Positions 42,650 to 51,204 of a DNA stretch of 64,000 nucleotides are shown piece after piece. Numbering within the stretch: the first letter of the stretch is position 1; every line of letters begins with the position of its first letter. Both the position numbers and the translations under genes were made by a program. The stretch spans positions 1 to 64,000 of the forward strand of contig FOEK01000019.1 in the NCBI GenBank assembly GCA_900110635.1, written 5' to 3'. Below the pieces are notes generated by a model. It ran no database searches and was not told the DNA's origin. It worked only from the letters and a program-made list of their open reading frames with translations. The DNA is from Lachnospiraceae bacterium NE2001. Lineage in GTDB: Bacteria; Bacillota; Clostridia; Lachnospirales; Lachnospiraceae.

Positions 42650-44005
42650 TTAGCGTTTGTCAATTGGAATGTACTCCCGCTCCTGCATGATACTCTTGTA
42701 AGCAGGACGGATAATCTTGTCCACATTGATCAGCTCCTCGATACGATGTGCTGACCAGCCTACTATACGGGCTACCGCAAAGAGTGGTGTATACAGCTCC
42801 ATCGGGATACCCAGCATACTGTAAACAAAACCGCTGTAGAAATCCACATTTGCGCTGACGCCCTTGTAAATACGGCGTTTCTCAGCAATAACCTCTGGAG
42901 CCAGCTCCTCGATATTCTTATAAAGCTGAAGTTCTCTCTCCATATGCTTATCCACAGCCAGTTTCTCAACAAACTTCTTGAAGGCCCTTGCTCTTGGATC
43001 AGAGATAGCGTAGATAGCGTGACCCATACCATAGATGAGACCGCGTCTGTCAAATGCTTTCTTATCCACTATGTCTGCGAGATAGTCACGAAGAGTCGCC
43101 TTATCATTGTAATCAGGTACATGCTGACGAATATCCTCCATCATCTGCATAACCTTAATGTTGGCGCCACCGTGCTTTGGTCCCTTAAGTGATGAAAGGG
43201 CCGCTGCAATAACTGAATACGTATCTGAACCTGCACTGGATACAACACGGGTTGTAAATGTGGAATTGTTACCACCGCCGTGCTCCATATGCAGTACAAG
43301 TGCCGCATCAAGAACCTGTGCCTCAAGCTCTGAATACTGCTTGTCAGGACGAAGCATTCTGAGGAAGTTCTCAGCTGTGCTAAGCTTCGGATTCGGACGA
43401 TGAATATACATACTTTCATCCTTCTCGTAGTGATTATATGCACAGTAGCCATACACAGCCAGCATAGGGAATTCACTTATCAGGCCCATACACTGACGAA
43501 GTACATTTGATATAGAAAGATCAGAAACTTCGTAATCATCATAGGAAGCCAGTGTTAGAACCGACTTCGTCATGGAGTTCATGATATCGTGGCTTGGAGC
43601 CTTCATGATTACATCTCTCGTGAAATTCGTTGGAAGGTGATTCAGACTTCCCAGAGTTTCTCTAAAATCATTTAACTGGTGCTCGTTAGGGAGCTCACCA
43701 AAGAGAAGAAGATATGCCATTTCTTCAAATCCAAATCTCTTGAACCCAAAGTCCTTCACCATATCGATAACATTATAACCGCGATACCAGAGTTCGCCAT
43801 CGCAGAACACTTCCTGGCCATCGATCATTTTTGATGATACGACCTTTGAAATGTTAGTGACACCTGTAAGGACTCCGTGTCCATTCAGATCTCTTAGTCC
43901 GCGCTTTACGCCGTACTCATCGTAAAGTTTGGGATCTACTACATCGACGCCGCGACATAGTACTTCGCCGTTCAGCATGTACTGAAGTAGTTCTCTCTCT
44001 GTCAT
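42650..44005 (-). CDS. gltA: Citrate synthase
   Basis: About 451 residues from ATG 44005 (GGGGAG upstream). Catalytic blocks are visible: HMEHGGGNNSTFTTRVVSSA (first His), GPKHGGANIKVMQMMEDIR and GMGHAIYAISDPRARAFKKF (second His and substrate Arg). The N-terminus GVDVVDPKLYDEYGVKRGLR, DLNGHGVLTGVTNIS is typical of the longer citrate synthases of Clostridia. It condenses oxaloacetate and acetyl-CoA. With the nearby aconitase-family enzyme and 2-oxoacid oxidoreductase it points to an oxidative branch towards 2-oxoglutarate for glutamate synthesis. Confidence 0.95.
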   Translation of the reverse strand: MTERELLQYMLNGEVLCRGVDVVDPKLYDEYGVKRGLRDLNGHGVLTGVTNISKVVSSKMIDGQEVFCDGELWYRGYNVIDMVKDFGFKRFGFEEMAYLLLFGELPNEHQLNDFRETLGSLNHLPTNFTRDVIMKAPSHDIMNSMTKSVLTLASYDDYEVSDLSISNVLRQCMGLISEFPMLAVYGYCAYNHYEKDESMYIHRPNPKLSTAENFLRMLRPDKQYSELEAQVLDAALVLHMEHGGGNNSTFTTRVVSSAGSDTYSVIAAALSSLKGPKHGGANIKVMQMMEDIRQHVPDYNDKATLRDYLADIVDKKAFDRRGLIYGMGHAIYAISDPRARAFKKFVEKLAVDKHMERELQLYKNIEELAPEVIAEKRRIYKGVSANVDFYSGFVYSMLGIPMELYTPLFAVARIVGWSAHRIEELINVDKIIRPAYKSIMQEREYIPIDKR

Positions 44006-44031
44006 AATACTTCTCCCCTTCATATTTTATG

Positions 44032-45249
44032 TTAACTAACTATGATTCCGCCGCCAAGACAATAGTCTCCATCATAGACCACGAGACTCTGCCCAGGTGT
44101 TACTGCTCTGACTGGTTCGTCAAAGAGCATTGTCACTGTGTTATCGCCATGTAAGGTAAGCACCCCCGGTGTGTCTTTTGCCCTGTATCTTACTTTAGCA
44201 GTAACACGCATCTGTTTTTCATCTATATCCTTAATTATTTTATCCGCGTCAGGCAAACTGATCAGATTAAAATCAATCGCTTTAACCTCTCTTGTAAAGA
44301 GATCTTCATTTGCCCCCAGAATCACCTGGTTGGTTTCTGGAATTATGTCAACTACGTAGATTCGGTCACCTGCCGGAATACCCAGTCCTCTTCGCTGACC
44401 AATCGTATAGTGGTAGTACCCCTTATGGGTGCCAATTATGTTGCCTTCCATATCCAGGAACTTGCCTATTTTCTCTTTGTCCTGGAATCCACGGGACTTT
44501 TTAGATCCTTCGCTCAGATTATCGCTATTCTGATTTTCGTTATTCAGATTTTCATCAAGTGATGCCGCAAGGGCAGTCCGTACACGTTCTGGTGCTTCAC
44601 GTTCAATATAACCCGCATAGTCCCCATCTGGCACAAAGCATATATCCTGACTGTCGTGTTTCCTGGCTACAATGAGTCCCTGAGCCTCCGCTATATCCCG
44701 GGCTTCTGACTTCTCGTACCTTCCAAGCGGAAAATACAGTCTTGCCAACTGTTCCTGACTCAGAAAATATAGAACGTATGTCTGATCCTTTGTCAGATCA
44801 ACGGCACGTCTGAGCCTGTAACGGCCTGTCTCCTCATCATATTCAACATTTGCATAATGCCCAGTTACTACCTTCTCACAGCCCTCTGCGTCTGCCATTT
44901 CAAAAAGCTTTCCAAACTTCATATATCTGTTGCAGTCTATACAAGGGTTAGGAGTCTGTCCCTTCAGGTAGGTTTCTACGAAATTGTTGATGATCTTCTC
45001 GCGAAAGCCATCCATGAAATTAACCACGTGAAATGGTATACCTAACGTCGAGCATACAACACGGGCATCCTCAATATCGTCAGGCGTACAGCAGAGATGG
45101 GTTCCCGCTGTGCAGGCAAGATCCTGATCATGCAGCATCATTGTCACGCCTAAAGGAAAATAGCCCTCCTCCCGCACAAGATATGCGGCAACAGAGCTAT
45201 CTACGCCTCCGCTCATAGCAACGAGCATTTTCTTCTCTTTATCAGCCAT
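44032..45249 (-). CDS. mnmA: tRNA-specific 2-thiouridylase
   Basis: A 405-residue MnmA that thiolates U34 of tRNA-Lys, -Glu and -Gln. The PP-loop is SGGVDSSVAAYL (13-24), the first catalytic Cys lies in NPCIDCNRYMKF and the second in SQDICFVPDGDYAGYI; GYYHYTIGQRRGLGIPAG and the C-terminal beta-barrel follow. Usual length is about 360; the excess is an Asn/Ser/Glu-rich insert of about 30 residues (DENLNNENQNSDNLSEGSKK) after the second Cys region, predicted to be a flexible loop. GAGG precedes the ATG. Confidence 0.95.
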   Translation of the reverse strand: MADKEKKMLVAMSGGVDSSVAAYLVREEGYFPLGVTMMLHDQDLACTAGTHLCCTPDDIEDARVVCSTLGIPFHVVNFMDGFREKIINNFVETYLKGQTPNPCIDCNRYMKFGKLFEMADAEGCEKVVTGHYANVEYDEETGRYRLRRAVDLTKDQTYVLYFLSQEQLARLYFPLGRYEKSEARDIAEAQGLIVARKHDSQDICFVPDGDYAGYIEREAPERVRTALAASLDENLNNENQNSDNLSEGSKKSRGFQDKEKIGKFLDMEGNIIGTHKGYYHYTIGQRRGLGIPAGDRIYVVDIIPETNQVILGANEDLFTREVKAIDFNLISLPDADKIIKDIDEKQMRVTAKVRYRAKDTPGVLTLHGDNTVTMLFDEPVRAVTPGQSLVVYDGDYCLGGGIIVS

Positions 45250-45285
45250 GCTGATTCCTCACATCTTTTCCGGTGTTCCGGAATA

Positions 45286-46080
45286 TTATTCTTCATTTTT
45301 CTTTTTCATTATAGTTTCTATTGACTTAATGCAGGCATTTCTAAATCCATTTTCCTCAAGAGTCGCCACGCCTCTGATGGTTGTTCCGCCAGGGGTGCAT
45401 ACTCTATCCTTAAGGACGGCTGGTGCCTCCTCAGTCTCAAGCTGGAGCTTTGCAGCACCCAGCATCATCTGAGCAGAAAGTCTGTAAGCCTGTTCTCTAG
45501 GAACGCCGTACATAACAGCTGCGTCAGCATAAGCCTCCATCATCATATCAGCAAATGCAGGACCACATCCTGAAATAACACCACCAATACCCATAAGACT
45601 TGATGGCAGTTCTTCAACTACACCAACAGATTCAAAGAGTTTTTTTATCTCCTCGCGTTCATCCTTGTTAAGAGAATTAGCTTTCTCAAAGAGGATCATT
45701 CCCTCGCCCACAAGTGCAGGAGTATTTGGCATAACAAACTGGAACCTAACACTTCTGTCAAGGATTCTGCCGTACTCCATAAAGTCCCAACCAGCCGCTA
45801 TAGATACAAGAGCCTTGCCGCGGATCTCCTCAGCTATCTCTTCAAGAACCTCCAGAACCTGAACTGGTTTGCAGGCCATGATCAGAGTATCGCATTCATT
45901 TGCGACCTGTTTCAGAGTGTAAAGGGGAGTAAAGCCTATCTCCTTGGCATTCTTTTTAAGCTTTGCTCTGTGTGGTGCGTAAGCATATACATTTTCCTTC
46001 TTAATGCTGCCTGAATTGATAAATCCAGCACAGAGGGCTTTGCCCATATTCCCCATTCCGATAAATCCCAGTTTTTCCAT
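45286..46080 (-). CDS. proC: Pyrroline-5-carboxylate reductase
   Basis: A 264-residue ProC, last step of proline synthesis (NADPH-dependent reduction of pyrroline-5-carboxylate). The N-terminal Rossmann motif is GFIGMGNMGKALCAGF and the C-terminal dimer/active-site signature GAAKLQLETEEAPAVLKDRV, CTPGGTTIRGVATLEENGFR is intact. GVISGCGPAFADMMMEAYAD is the hinge. AAGGAG lies seven bases before the ATG. No other proline genes are adjacent. Confidence 0.96.
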   Translation of the reverse strand: MEKLGFIGMGNMGKALCAGFINSGSIKKENVYAYAPHRAKLKKNAKEIGFTPLYTLKQVANECDTLIMACKPVQVLEVLEEIAEEIRGKALVSIAAGWDFMEYGRILDRSVRFQFVMPNTPALVGEGMILFEKANSLNKDEREEIKKLFESVGVVEELPSSLMGIGGVISGCGPAFADMMMEAYADAAVMYGVPREQAYRLSAQMMLGAAKLQLETEEAPAVLKDRVCTPGGTTIRGVATLEENGFRNACIKSIETIMKKKNEE

Positions 46081-46106
46081 AGTCCTTCTCCTTTATTGAT
46101 AATACA

Positions 46107-46919
46107 TTAGATGTGTCGCAGTTCAGCGAGGCACTGCTTCATACGCGCGTCAAACTGTTCGTAGAAGTCTGCTTCCGTGTTGTACCCCTCCATATAGAAG
46201 ATCCGAAGTACAGTCTTCATTATCTCCTTTACACGAAGCTCAGCTTCCTCCGCCAGTTCCTCCAGTTTATCTCTGCGATAATCATCCGCGCCCTTTTCCT
46301 CATAGATTTCAGCCTCTCCAGTTGCTATAGCGTGCCCTAGCAGGTCCTTCTCTTCCAGACCCTCAATACGCTTTATCTCGAAACCAGCCATCTCTTTTAT
46401 CTCCGTGACTCGTTTAGTCTCATACTTTAAAAACTTATGCCACTTGGAGATATTAGCTGTATTCTTATCAAGATCCTCGATCCCCAGCCAGTCACTGATC
46501 TTAACCGGTGTCCTGGAGGTCTTCACGCATTCATTTATCTGAAGAAAATATTTAAATGCATCTCCTTCATACAGTCTTCCTAGAGGGAACAATCTGCATA
46601 TTCCTGGCCGAAACTCATGAATAGTGCAGCGGCCATCCTTGAGAAATTTGCATCCCGTATCCATTTTAAGATGAGGCAGTATCACTTCATCTATCATACT
46701 TAGTTCTAAAACGAAACTAACTAACAGCTCATCGAAACTTTTGCCAGTGCCCTTTTTCAGCTGATACATATCGTAGGGAGTCAGAACGATCGAGTGTCCC
46801 ATATCTGACTCACAACAGTGACTGCAGCCCTTACAGCCATTTGTTCCAAGAAGAGCCTTGTCCTCTGCCCCATATAATCTGCCATCTGATATTTCACTTA
46901 TATCCTCGTACCTGAGCAC
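46107..46919 (-). CDS. YkgJ-type cysteine cluster protein
   Basis: A 270-residue protein with GTG start (46919) preceded by GGGAG. It contains a zinc/iron-chelating cysteine cluster: CKGCSHCCES (Cys29, 32, 35, 36), then MDTGCKFLKDGRCTIHEFRP and GICRLFPLGR. Family function is unknown; a role in metal binding or metalloenzyme maturation is usually proposed. The C-terminal 100 residues are helical and charged, beyond the usual cluster domain, and end in a YEQFDARMKQCLAELRHI segment. Adjacent to proC with 26 bases between. Confidence 0.82.
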   Translation of the reverse strand: MLRYEDISEISDGRLYGAEDKALLGTNGCKGCSHCCESDMGHSIVLTPYDMYQLKKGTGKSFDELLVSFVLELSMIDEVILPHLKMDTGCKFLKDGRCTIHEFRPGICRLFPLGRLYEGDAFKYFLQINECVKTSRTPVKISDWLGIEDLDKNTANISKWHKFLKYETKRVTEIKEMAGFEIKRIEGLEEKDLLGHAIATGEAEIYEEKGADDYRRDKLEELAEEAELRVKEIMKTVLRIFYMEGYNTEADFYEQFDARMKQCLAELRHI

Positions 46920-47056
46920 TGTTCACTCCCAAAATCTGTTACATTTTACCTAATTACGCACACATTTTATTGTAAAGGAAAGACGTAAACTCCGCAACAA
47001 TAAAAGCCCCTTTTCCTTGTTTTTTTCAAAAAATCGTGTTAACCTAGTGCGTGACT

Positions 47057-47087
47057 GATGTCAAAACTATGGCAAAACTATGACATC
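47057..47087 (+). promoter_or_regulatory. Possible operator upstream of the lysozyme gene
   Basis: GATGTCA and TGACATC form a dyad around a direct repeat of CAAAACTATG about 80 bases before the lysozyme start. Placement suits a transcription factor site; the factor is unknown and no convincing promoter hexamers were found. Confidence 0.35.
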
Positions 47088-47164
47088 TTACTGTATCATT
47101 TTATCACTATATAGAAACTCATCGTTTCCGTATAGCTACAACAAAACATAGAGAGGGATAATTT

Positions 47165-48706
47165 ATGAGTATTAAAAGAATATTCAGACTACTTATCGCT
47201 GCCTCCATACTTGCGCTGACATTTGCCTTTACCCCTATAACTGCAAATGCTGAAGGCTGGTGGGGAGATGACAACGGTAAATGGTACTACGACAGAGGCG
47301 ACGGCTCCAGACTAACTAACGCCTGGCATTATGACGGCGCGTGGTACTACTTCGGCTCCGACACTTATATGGTTACAGGCCTTCAGACCATCGGGGAGCA
47401 CACCTACTACTTCTGTGAATCTGACCACGGTAACTGGACAATCGGTCGTATGATGACTGGATGGCAGTATATCAATGGCGACTATATGTATTTTGATTCA
47501 AATGGTTACTATCACGCGGAATGCAAGGGCGACGAGAATACCATCAAGGGTATCGACGTATCGCAGTACCAGGGCAATATGGACTGGACCAAGGTGAAGA
47601 ACCAGGGCATATCATTTGCATTTATCAGAGTTGGTCACGGAACCCACGAACTGGATCCTACATTTGTAAAAAATATAGACAACGCCAATGCAGTTGGCAT
47701 AAAGGTTGGAGTATATTTCTACAGCACAGCTCAGTCTGTTGAGGAATCAAGATCAGATGCCCTCTGGGTTATTGATCAGCTGAAGGGACACACAGTCAGC
47801 TATCCTGTAGCTATCGACCTGGAGAGCAACAGCCAGGTTGATCTTGGATGGGAGACCATCACAGCTATGGCTAAGGCCTTCTGCGACGAGATCAAGGCAG
47901 CTGGCTACACACCAATGATCTACTGCAATGAGAACTGGGCTAAGAAATATATCGACTGGACTCAGCTTGATGGCATTTACAAATGGATTGCTAGATACAA
48001 CGGCACCTATAACACAGACTACACCCGTGATATATGGCAGGCCGGAAGCACCACTCTTCTTGATGGTATAACAGTTAATTCAGTTGATATTGATTTTGCT
48101 TTTACAGATTTTAGTACTATCGTAACTCCTAGAACAGAGCGTATTCCAGTGGCAGAAAATACTGACACAGGCAACACGGATAACACAACAAAAACCGGCC
48201 AGTGGATGAATAGTTCTGGCAGATGGTGGTACAAATGGAGCGACGGCTCTTATGCAAAGAGCGAATGGCTGGAGCTTGGAGGAATCAAATATTACTTTGA
48301 CGCTTCAGGATATCTGCACAGCGGCTGGCTCGGACTTGGTGAAGACTGGTATTACATATCAAGTAACGGTGCTTATGCAAGCAGATGGATTAAATCAGGC
48401 GGACTCTGGTATTACCTGAATGATGATGGCAGAATGGCCAAGGGCGAGTGGCGCGATGGATGCTACCTCAGCTCAAATGGTGCCTGGACATATACAGCTT
48501 CTGGAAACTGGTATCACAACAACACCGGCTGGTGGTTCGAAGATTCAAAGGGCTGGTACCCAGTAGCACAGTGGGCTAAGATTGATGGAAAATGGTACTA
48601 CTTCGGTGCCAACGGATATATGATGGCAGACACAACCGTTGACGGCTGCAAGCTGGGCTCCGACGGAGCGTGGATCCCAGAAACAACCCCAACAACCCAG
48701 CAGTAA
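47165..48706 (+). CDS. Secreted GH25 lysozyme with cell-wall-binding repeats
   Basis: A 513-residue exported protein: signal peptide to about residue 29 (TPITANAEG), two to three aromatic CW_binding-type repeats (NGKWYYDRGDGSRLTNAWHY, DGAWYYFGSDTYMV), a GH25 muramidase domain about 127-320 (KGIDVSQYQGNMDWTKVKNQ with the first catalytic Asp, PVAIDLESNSQ with the DxE pair, WQAGSTT), and at least five further repeats after an Asn/Thr linker. It cleaves peptidoglycan; the Trp/Tyr repeats bind wall glycans or choline-like groups. Probably acts in wall remodelling or against competitors. GAGAGGG precedes the ATG. Confidence 0.95.
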   Translation: MSIKRIFRLLIAASILALTFAFTPITANAEGWWGDDNGKWYYDRGDGSRLTNAWHYDGAWYYFGSDTYMVTGLQTIGEHTYYFCESDHGNWTIGRMMTGWQYINGDYMYFDSNGYYHAECKGDENTIKGIDVSQYQGNMDWTKVKNQGISFAFIRVGHGTHELDPTFVKNIDNANAVGIKVGVYFYSTAQSVEESRSDALWVIDQLKGHTVSYPVAIDLESNSQVDLGWETITAMAKAFCDEIKAAGYTPMIYCNENWAKKYIDWTQLDGIYKWIARYNGTYNTDYTRDIWQAGSTTLLDGITVNSVDIDFAFTDFSTIVTPRTERIPVAENTDTGNTDNTTKTGQWMNSSGRWWYKWSDGSYAKSEWLELGGIKYYFDASGYLHSGWLGLGEDWYYISSNGAYASRWIKSGGLWYYLNDDGRMAKGEWRDGCYLSSNGAWTYTASGNWYHNNTGWWFEDSKGWYPVAQWAKIDGKWYYFGANGYMMADTTVDGCKLGSDGAWIPETTPTTQQ

Positions 48707-48715
48707 AGAGACAAC

Positions 48716-48755
48716 AAAAATACAGGGAACGGTTTAAACCGTCCCCTGTATTTTT
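48716..48755. repeat. Dispersed palindromic repeat, family 1, two-way terminator (lysozyme / AICARFT)
   Basis: AAAAATACAGGGAACGGTTT and its near-perfect complement, centred on TTTAAA, with A and T tracts at the ends. It sits in the convergent gap between the lysozyme and the AICAR transformylase genes and can terminate both. Confidence 0.92.
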
Positions 48756-48773
48756 TATATGCTATATTTATAT

Positions 48774-49952
48774 TTAGTGGTGGAAAAGTCTAATGCCTGT
48801 GAAGCTCATTACGATTCCATACTTGTTGCAGGTCTCGATTACATTGTCGTCTCTGATAGAGCCACCTGGCTGAGCTATGTACTCTACACCGCTTCTGTGA
48901 GCTCTCTCAACATTATCACCAAATGGGAAGAATGCGTCTGAACCAACGGATACGCCAGTGTTCTTCTTCAGCCATTCCTTACGCTCTTCTCTTGTGAAGA
49001 CTGCAGGCTGCTCTGTGAAATATTTCTGCCACTCTCCCTCGCCGATTACATCCTCATAGTCGTCGCTGATATAAACATCGATTGTGTTATCTCTGTCTGC
49101 ACGTCTGATGTCAGCCTTAAATGGCAGGTTAAGAACCTGTGGAGACTGGCGAAGGAACCATTTATCTGCCTTATCACCAGCAAGTCTTGTACAGTGAATT
49201 CTTGACTGCTGTCCAGCTCCGATACCGATGGCAGCACCGTTCTTTACGTAGCAAACTGAGTTAGACTGTGTATATTTAAGTGTGATCATTGCGATAGCAA
49301 GATCGATCTTTGCTGAATCAGGAAGCTCCCTCGCCTCTGTAACAATATTTCCAAAGAAGTTGTCATCGATAACGAGTTCATTTCTACCCTGTTCAAATGT
49401 TACGCCATATACGTCCTTTGTCTCAAGAGGAGCTGGAGTATAGTCAGGATCGATCTGAATAACGCAGTAGTTACCATTTTTCTTTGACTTAAGAATCTCA
49501 AGAGCCTCGTCAGAATAGCCAGGTGCAACGATTCCGTCTGAAACCTCTCTCTTAACAAGTCTTGCTGTGTCAGCATCGCACTCATCAGAAAGTGAGATGA
49601 AATCTCCGAAGGAAGACATACGGTCAGCGCCTCTTGCTCTTGCATAAGCGCAAGCCAGTGGGCTGAGCTCACCCATATCGTCTACCCAGTAAATCTTCTT
49701 CTCAATATCTGTAAGTGGAAGACCAACAGCTGCTCCAGCAGGTGATACATGCTTGAAGGATGTTGCTGCAGGAAGACCAGTAGCCTTCTTAAGCTCCTTT
49801 ACAAGCTGATAACCGTTGAAGGCATCCAGGAGGTTAATATATCCAGGCTTACCTGAAAGTACTGTAAAAGGCAGGTCACTGCCGTCCTTCATAAAAACAC
49901 GTGAAGGCTTCTGATTTGGATTGCATCCATACTTTAACTCTAATTCGTTCAT
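48774..49952 (-). CDS. purH: AICAR formyltransferase, single-domain (PurH C-domain type)
   Basis: A 392-residue protein matching the AICAR transformylase half of PurH without the N-terminal IMP cyclohydrolase. NELELKYGCNPNQKPSRVFM, ATSFKHVSPAGAAVGLPLTD (catalytic Lys-His) and YTQSNSVCYVKNGAAIGIGA, GQQSRIHCTRLAGDKADKW are family hallmarks. It transfers the formyl group of 10-formyl-THF to AICAR, giving FAICAR. The missing cyclisation is supplied by the PurO-type gene just upstream. AAAAGGAG precedes the ATG, and a family 2 palindrome separates the two genes. Under ZTP riboswitch control. Confidence 0.94.
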   Translation of the reverse strand: MNELELKYGCNPNQKPSRVFMKDGSDLPFTVLSGKPGYINLLDAFNGYQLVKELKKATGLPAATSFKHVSPAGAAVGLPLTDIEKKIYWVDDMGELSPLACAYARARGADRMSSFGDFISLSDECDADTARLVKREVSDGIVAPGYSDEALEILKSKKNGNYCVIQIDPDYTPAPLETKDVYGVTFEQGRNELVIDDNFFGNIVTEARELPDSAKIDLAIAMITLKYTQSNSVCYVKNGAAIGIGAGQQSRIHCTRLAGDKADKWFLRQSPQVLNLPFKADIRRADRDNTIDVYISDDYEDVIGEGEWQKYFTEQPAVFTREERKEWLKKNTGVSVGSDAFFPFGDNVERAHRSGVEYIAQPGGSIRDDNVIETCNKYGIVMSFTGIRLFHH

Positions 49953-49968
49953 ATTCTTTCTCCTTTTG

Positions 49969-49995
49969 GTGCAATGGGGTCCGTCCCCGCTGCAC
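49969..49995. repeat. Dispersed palindromic repeat, family 2
   Basis: GTGCAATGGGG-TCCGT-CCCCGCTGCAC in the 48-base gap between the PurO-type and AICARFT genes, ending ten bases before the latter's ribosome site. Within an operon it could modulate the relative level of the two proteins. Confidence 0.88.
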
Positions 49996-50000
49996 TTTTT

Positions 50001-50714
50001 TTACTGATTTTTATTTACGATACGGGTGTCAACTTTGCCTGTCTCAACATCGATAAAACGTGTGAAGAGTGAAACCTTGTTGTCCTCGTTAAGTGCGTTC
50101 CATACTGTCTCTGTGAACTCGTCAAGATTATCTGTACCAATCTCAACAAGTGTAGGCTCTCCCTCATAGCTTGGAAGTGGATTTCCATCGCCCATATATG
50201 TGTGGATGAAATGTCCCTCACCAGCCTTTGGATTGTCATAGCTGAATGTAAATCTCAGGCACTCATCTGGGTCACCGTTGTTAGACTTGAGAATTGACAT
50301 TTCATAGGTATAACCCATATCTACGTGAAGAACACCTGATATTCTAGGTGTGTAGTTTGGAGCGTCCGGCTCAAACTCACGGTTGCGAAGGCTCTCCTCA
50401 AATGTATCGCCCTGCTCCATATTATCGAAGATAGTATCTGTCTGATCACCATTTGTTACGATAGTATCTGTACCACGTACTCTTACAGGTGCATAAATGA
50501 TAAGACTTGGATCCTCCATCTTTGATGGATCGAAAGCTTCAGTTCTGATTCCGTCACCCTCTGTTACGAATACTCTGTTACGGCTGTTTTCTGAACGGCC
50601 CATAATAAAGTAAGCGATGGCTGCTTTTCTTCCGTCAGGTGTGAGACCAATTACGATACCACGTCCTGGATAGCTGGTTGCACCAACCTCTGCTGCTAAA
50701 TTGACACTCTTCAT
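50001..50714 (-). CDS. purO: IMP cyclohydrolase, PurO type
   Basis: A 237-residue protein of the IMP_cyclohyd (PurO) family first known from archaea: ATSYPGRGIVIGLTPDGRKA, YFIMGRSENSRNRVF, DPSLIIYAPVRV, NGDQTDTIFD and FEPDAPNYTPRISGVLHV are conserved blocks. It closes FAICAR to IMP, the last step of purine synthesis, unrelated in fold to the PurH cyclohydrolase domain. TAGGAGG lies just before the ATG. It pairs with the separate AICAR transformylase downstream; the two together replace bifunctional PurH. Leader carries a ZTP riboswitch. Confidence 0.93.
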   Translation of the reverse strand: MKSVNLAAEVGATSYPGRGIVIGLTPDGRKAAIAYFIMGRSENSRNRVFVTEGDGIRTEAFDPSKMEDPSLIIYAPVRVRGTDTIVTNGDQTDTIFDNMEQGDTFEESLRNREFEPDAPNYTPRISGVLHVDMGYTYEMSILKSNNGDPDECLRFTFSYDNPKAGEGHFIHTYMGDGNPLPSYEGEPTLVEIGTDNLDEFTETVWNALNEDNKVSLFTRFIDVETGKVDTRIVNKNQ

Positions 50715-50751
50715 TTTCCATTCCTCCTAATTAAAATGTGTTCTATTCTTT

Positions 50752-50857
50752 ACGCGCTTTGCGCGCCGAGACTCTGATAACATACTGCTTGCAGTATGCC
50801 CTGCGCGAGGCGCGTGTTGCCGCAAGGCAACTACTTTCCTTACGCGCCGAGACGCAC
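50752..50857. other. Hairpin cluster between the ZTP riboswitch and purO
   Basis: About 100 bases with at least three perfect short hairpins: CGCGC-TTT-GCGCG (50753-50765), CATACTGC-TT-GCAGTATG (50781-50798) and GTTGCC-GCAA-GGCAAC (50816-50831). The block is bracketed by copies of CGCGCCGAGAC (50762-50772 and 50843-50853). A longer version, CGCGCCGAGACGC, also occurs at 662-674. It seems to be an inserted palindromic element in the purO leader. Confidence 0.7.
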
Positions 50858-50984
50858 AAAAGGCCGCCTGGGCTTTCTCTCACCCAGACGGCCGGCTAAT
50901 CACCACAAATGAAGTCAATATGCTGACTTCAGCCCGTGCTCCCTGTGGTAAACTCCACTTTAATCCGTCAGTCACACGGTAACT
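50858..50984 (-). ncRNA. ZTP (pfl) riboswitch with terminator
   Basis: The minus strand carries the two conserved halves of the ZTP riboswitch. The 5' domain reads ACCGTGTGACTGACGG, then GTGGAGTTTACCACAGGGAG and CACGGG. After a linker hairpin (GAAGTCA/TGACTTC) the 3' domain reads GCCGTCTGGGT. The latter pairs with GCCCAGGCGGC followed by CTTTT as an intrinsic terminator. ZTP/ZMP accumulates when 10-formyl-THF is short; ligand binding should block the terminator and raise expression of purO and the AICAR transformylase. Gene context fits exactly. Confidence 0.88.
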
Positions 50985-51118
50985 ACACTATACATATCCA
51001 GCCCTTCAAAGTCAACCAGCATTTTTCACAAAATCCACTATTTATGCGGCTTTACAGCGTTATGTAAACACAAAAATAGCCACTTGGGATTTAGCTTGAT
51101 TGCAGCACAGCAATTCAT

Positions 51119-51148
51119 ATGGCACATTTCACCTAAATGAATTATAAT
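51119..51148 (+). promoter_or_regulatory. Probable ppiB promoter
   Basis: TATAAT at 51143-51148 lies 57 bases before the ppiB start, with ATGGCA (51119-51124) 18 bases upstream as a partial -35. The region 50985-51118 otherwise shows nothing definite. Confidence 0.4.
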
Positions 51149-51204
51149 ACAAAATGTAGCTGCTGAGTTCAGCTGCATATAAAGCAGAAAGCGAGGACAA
51201 ACAA

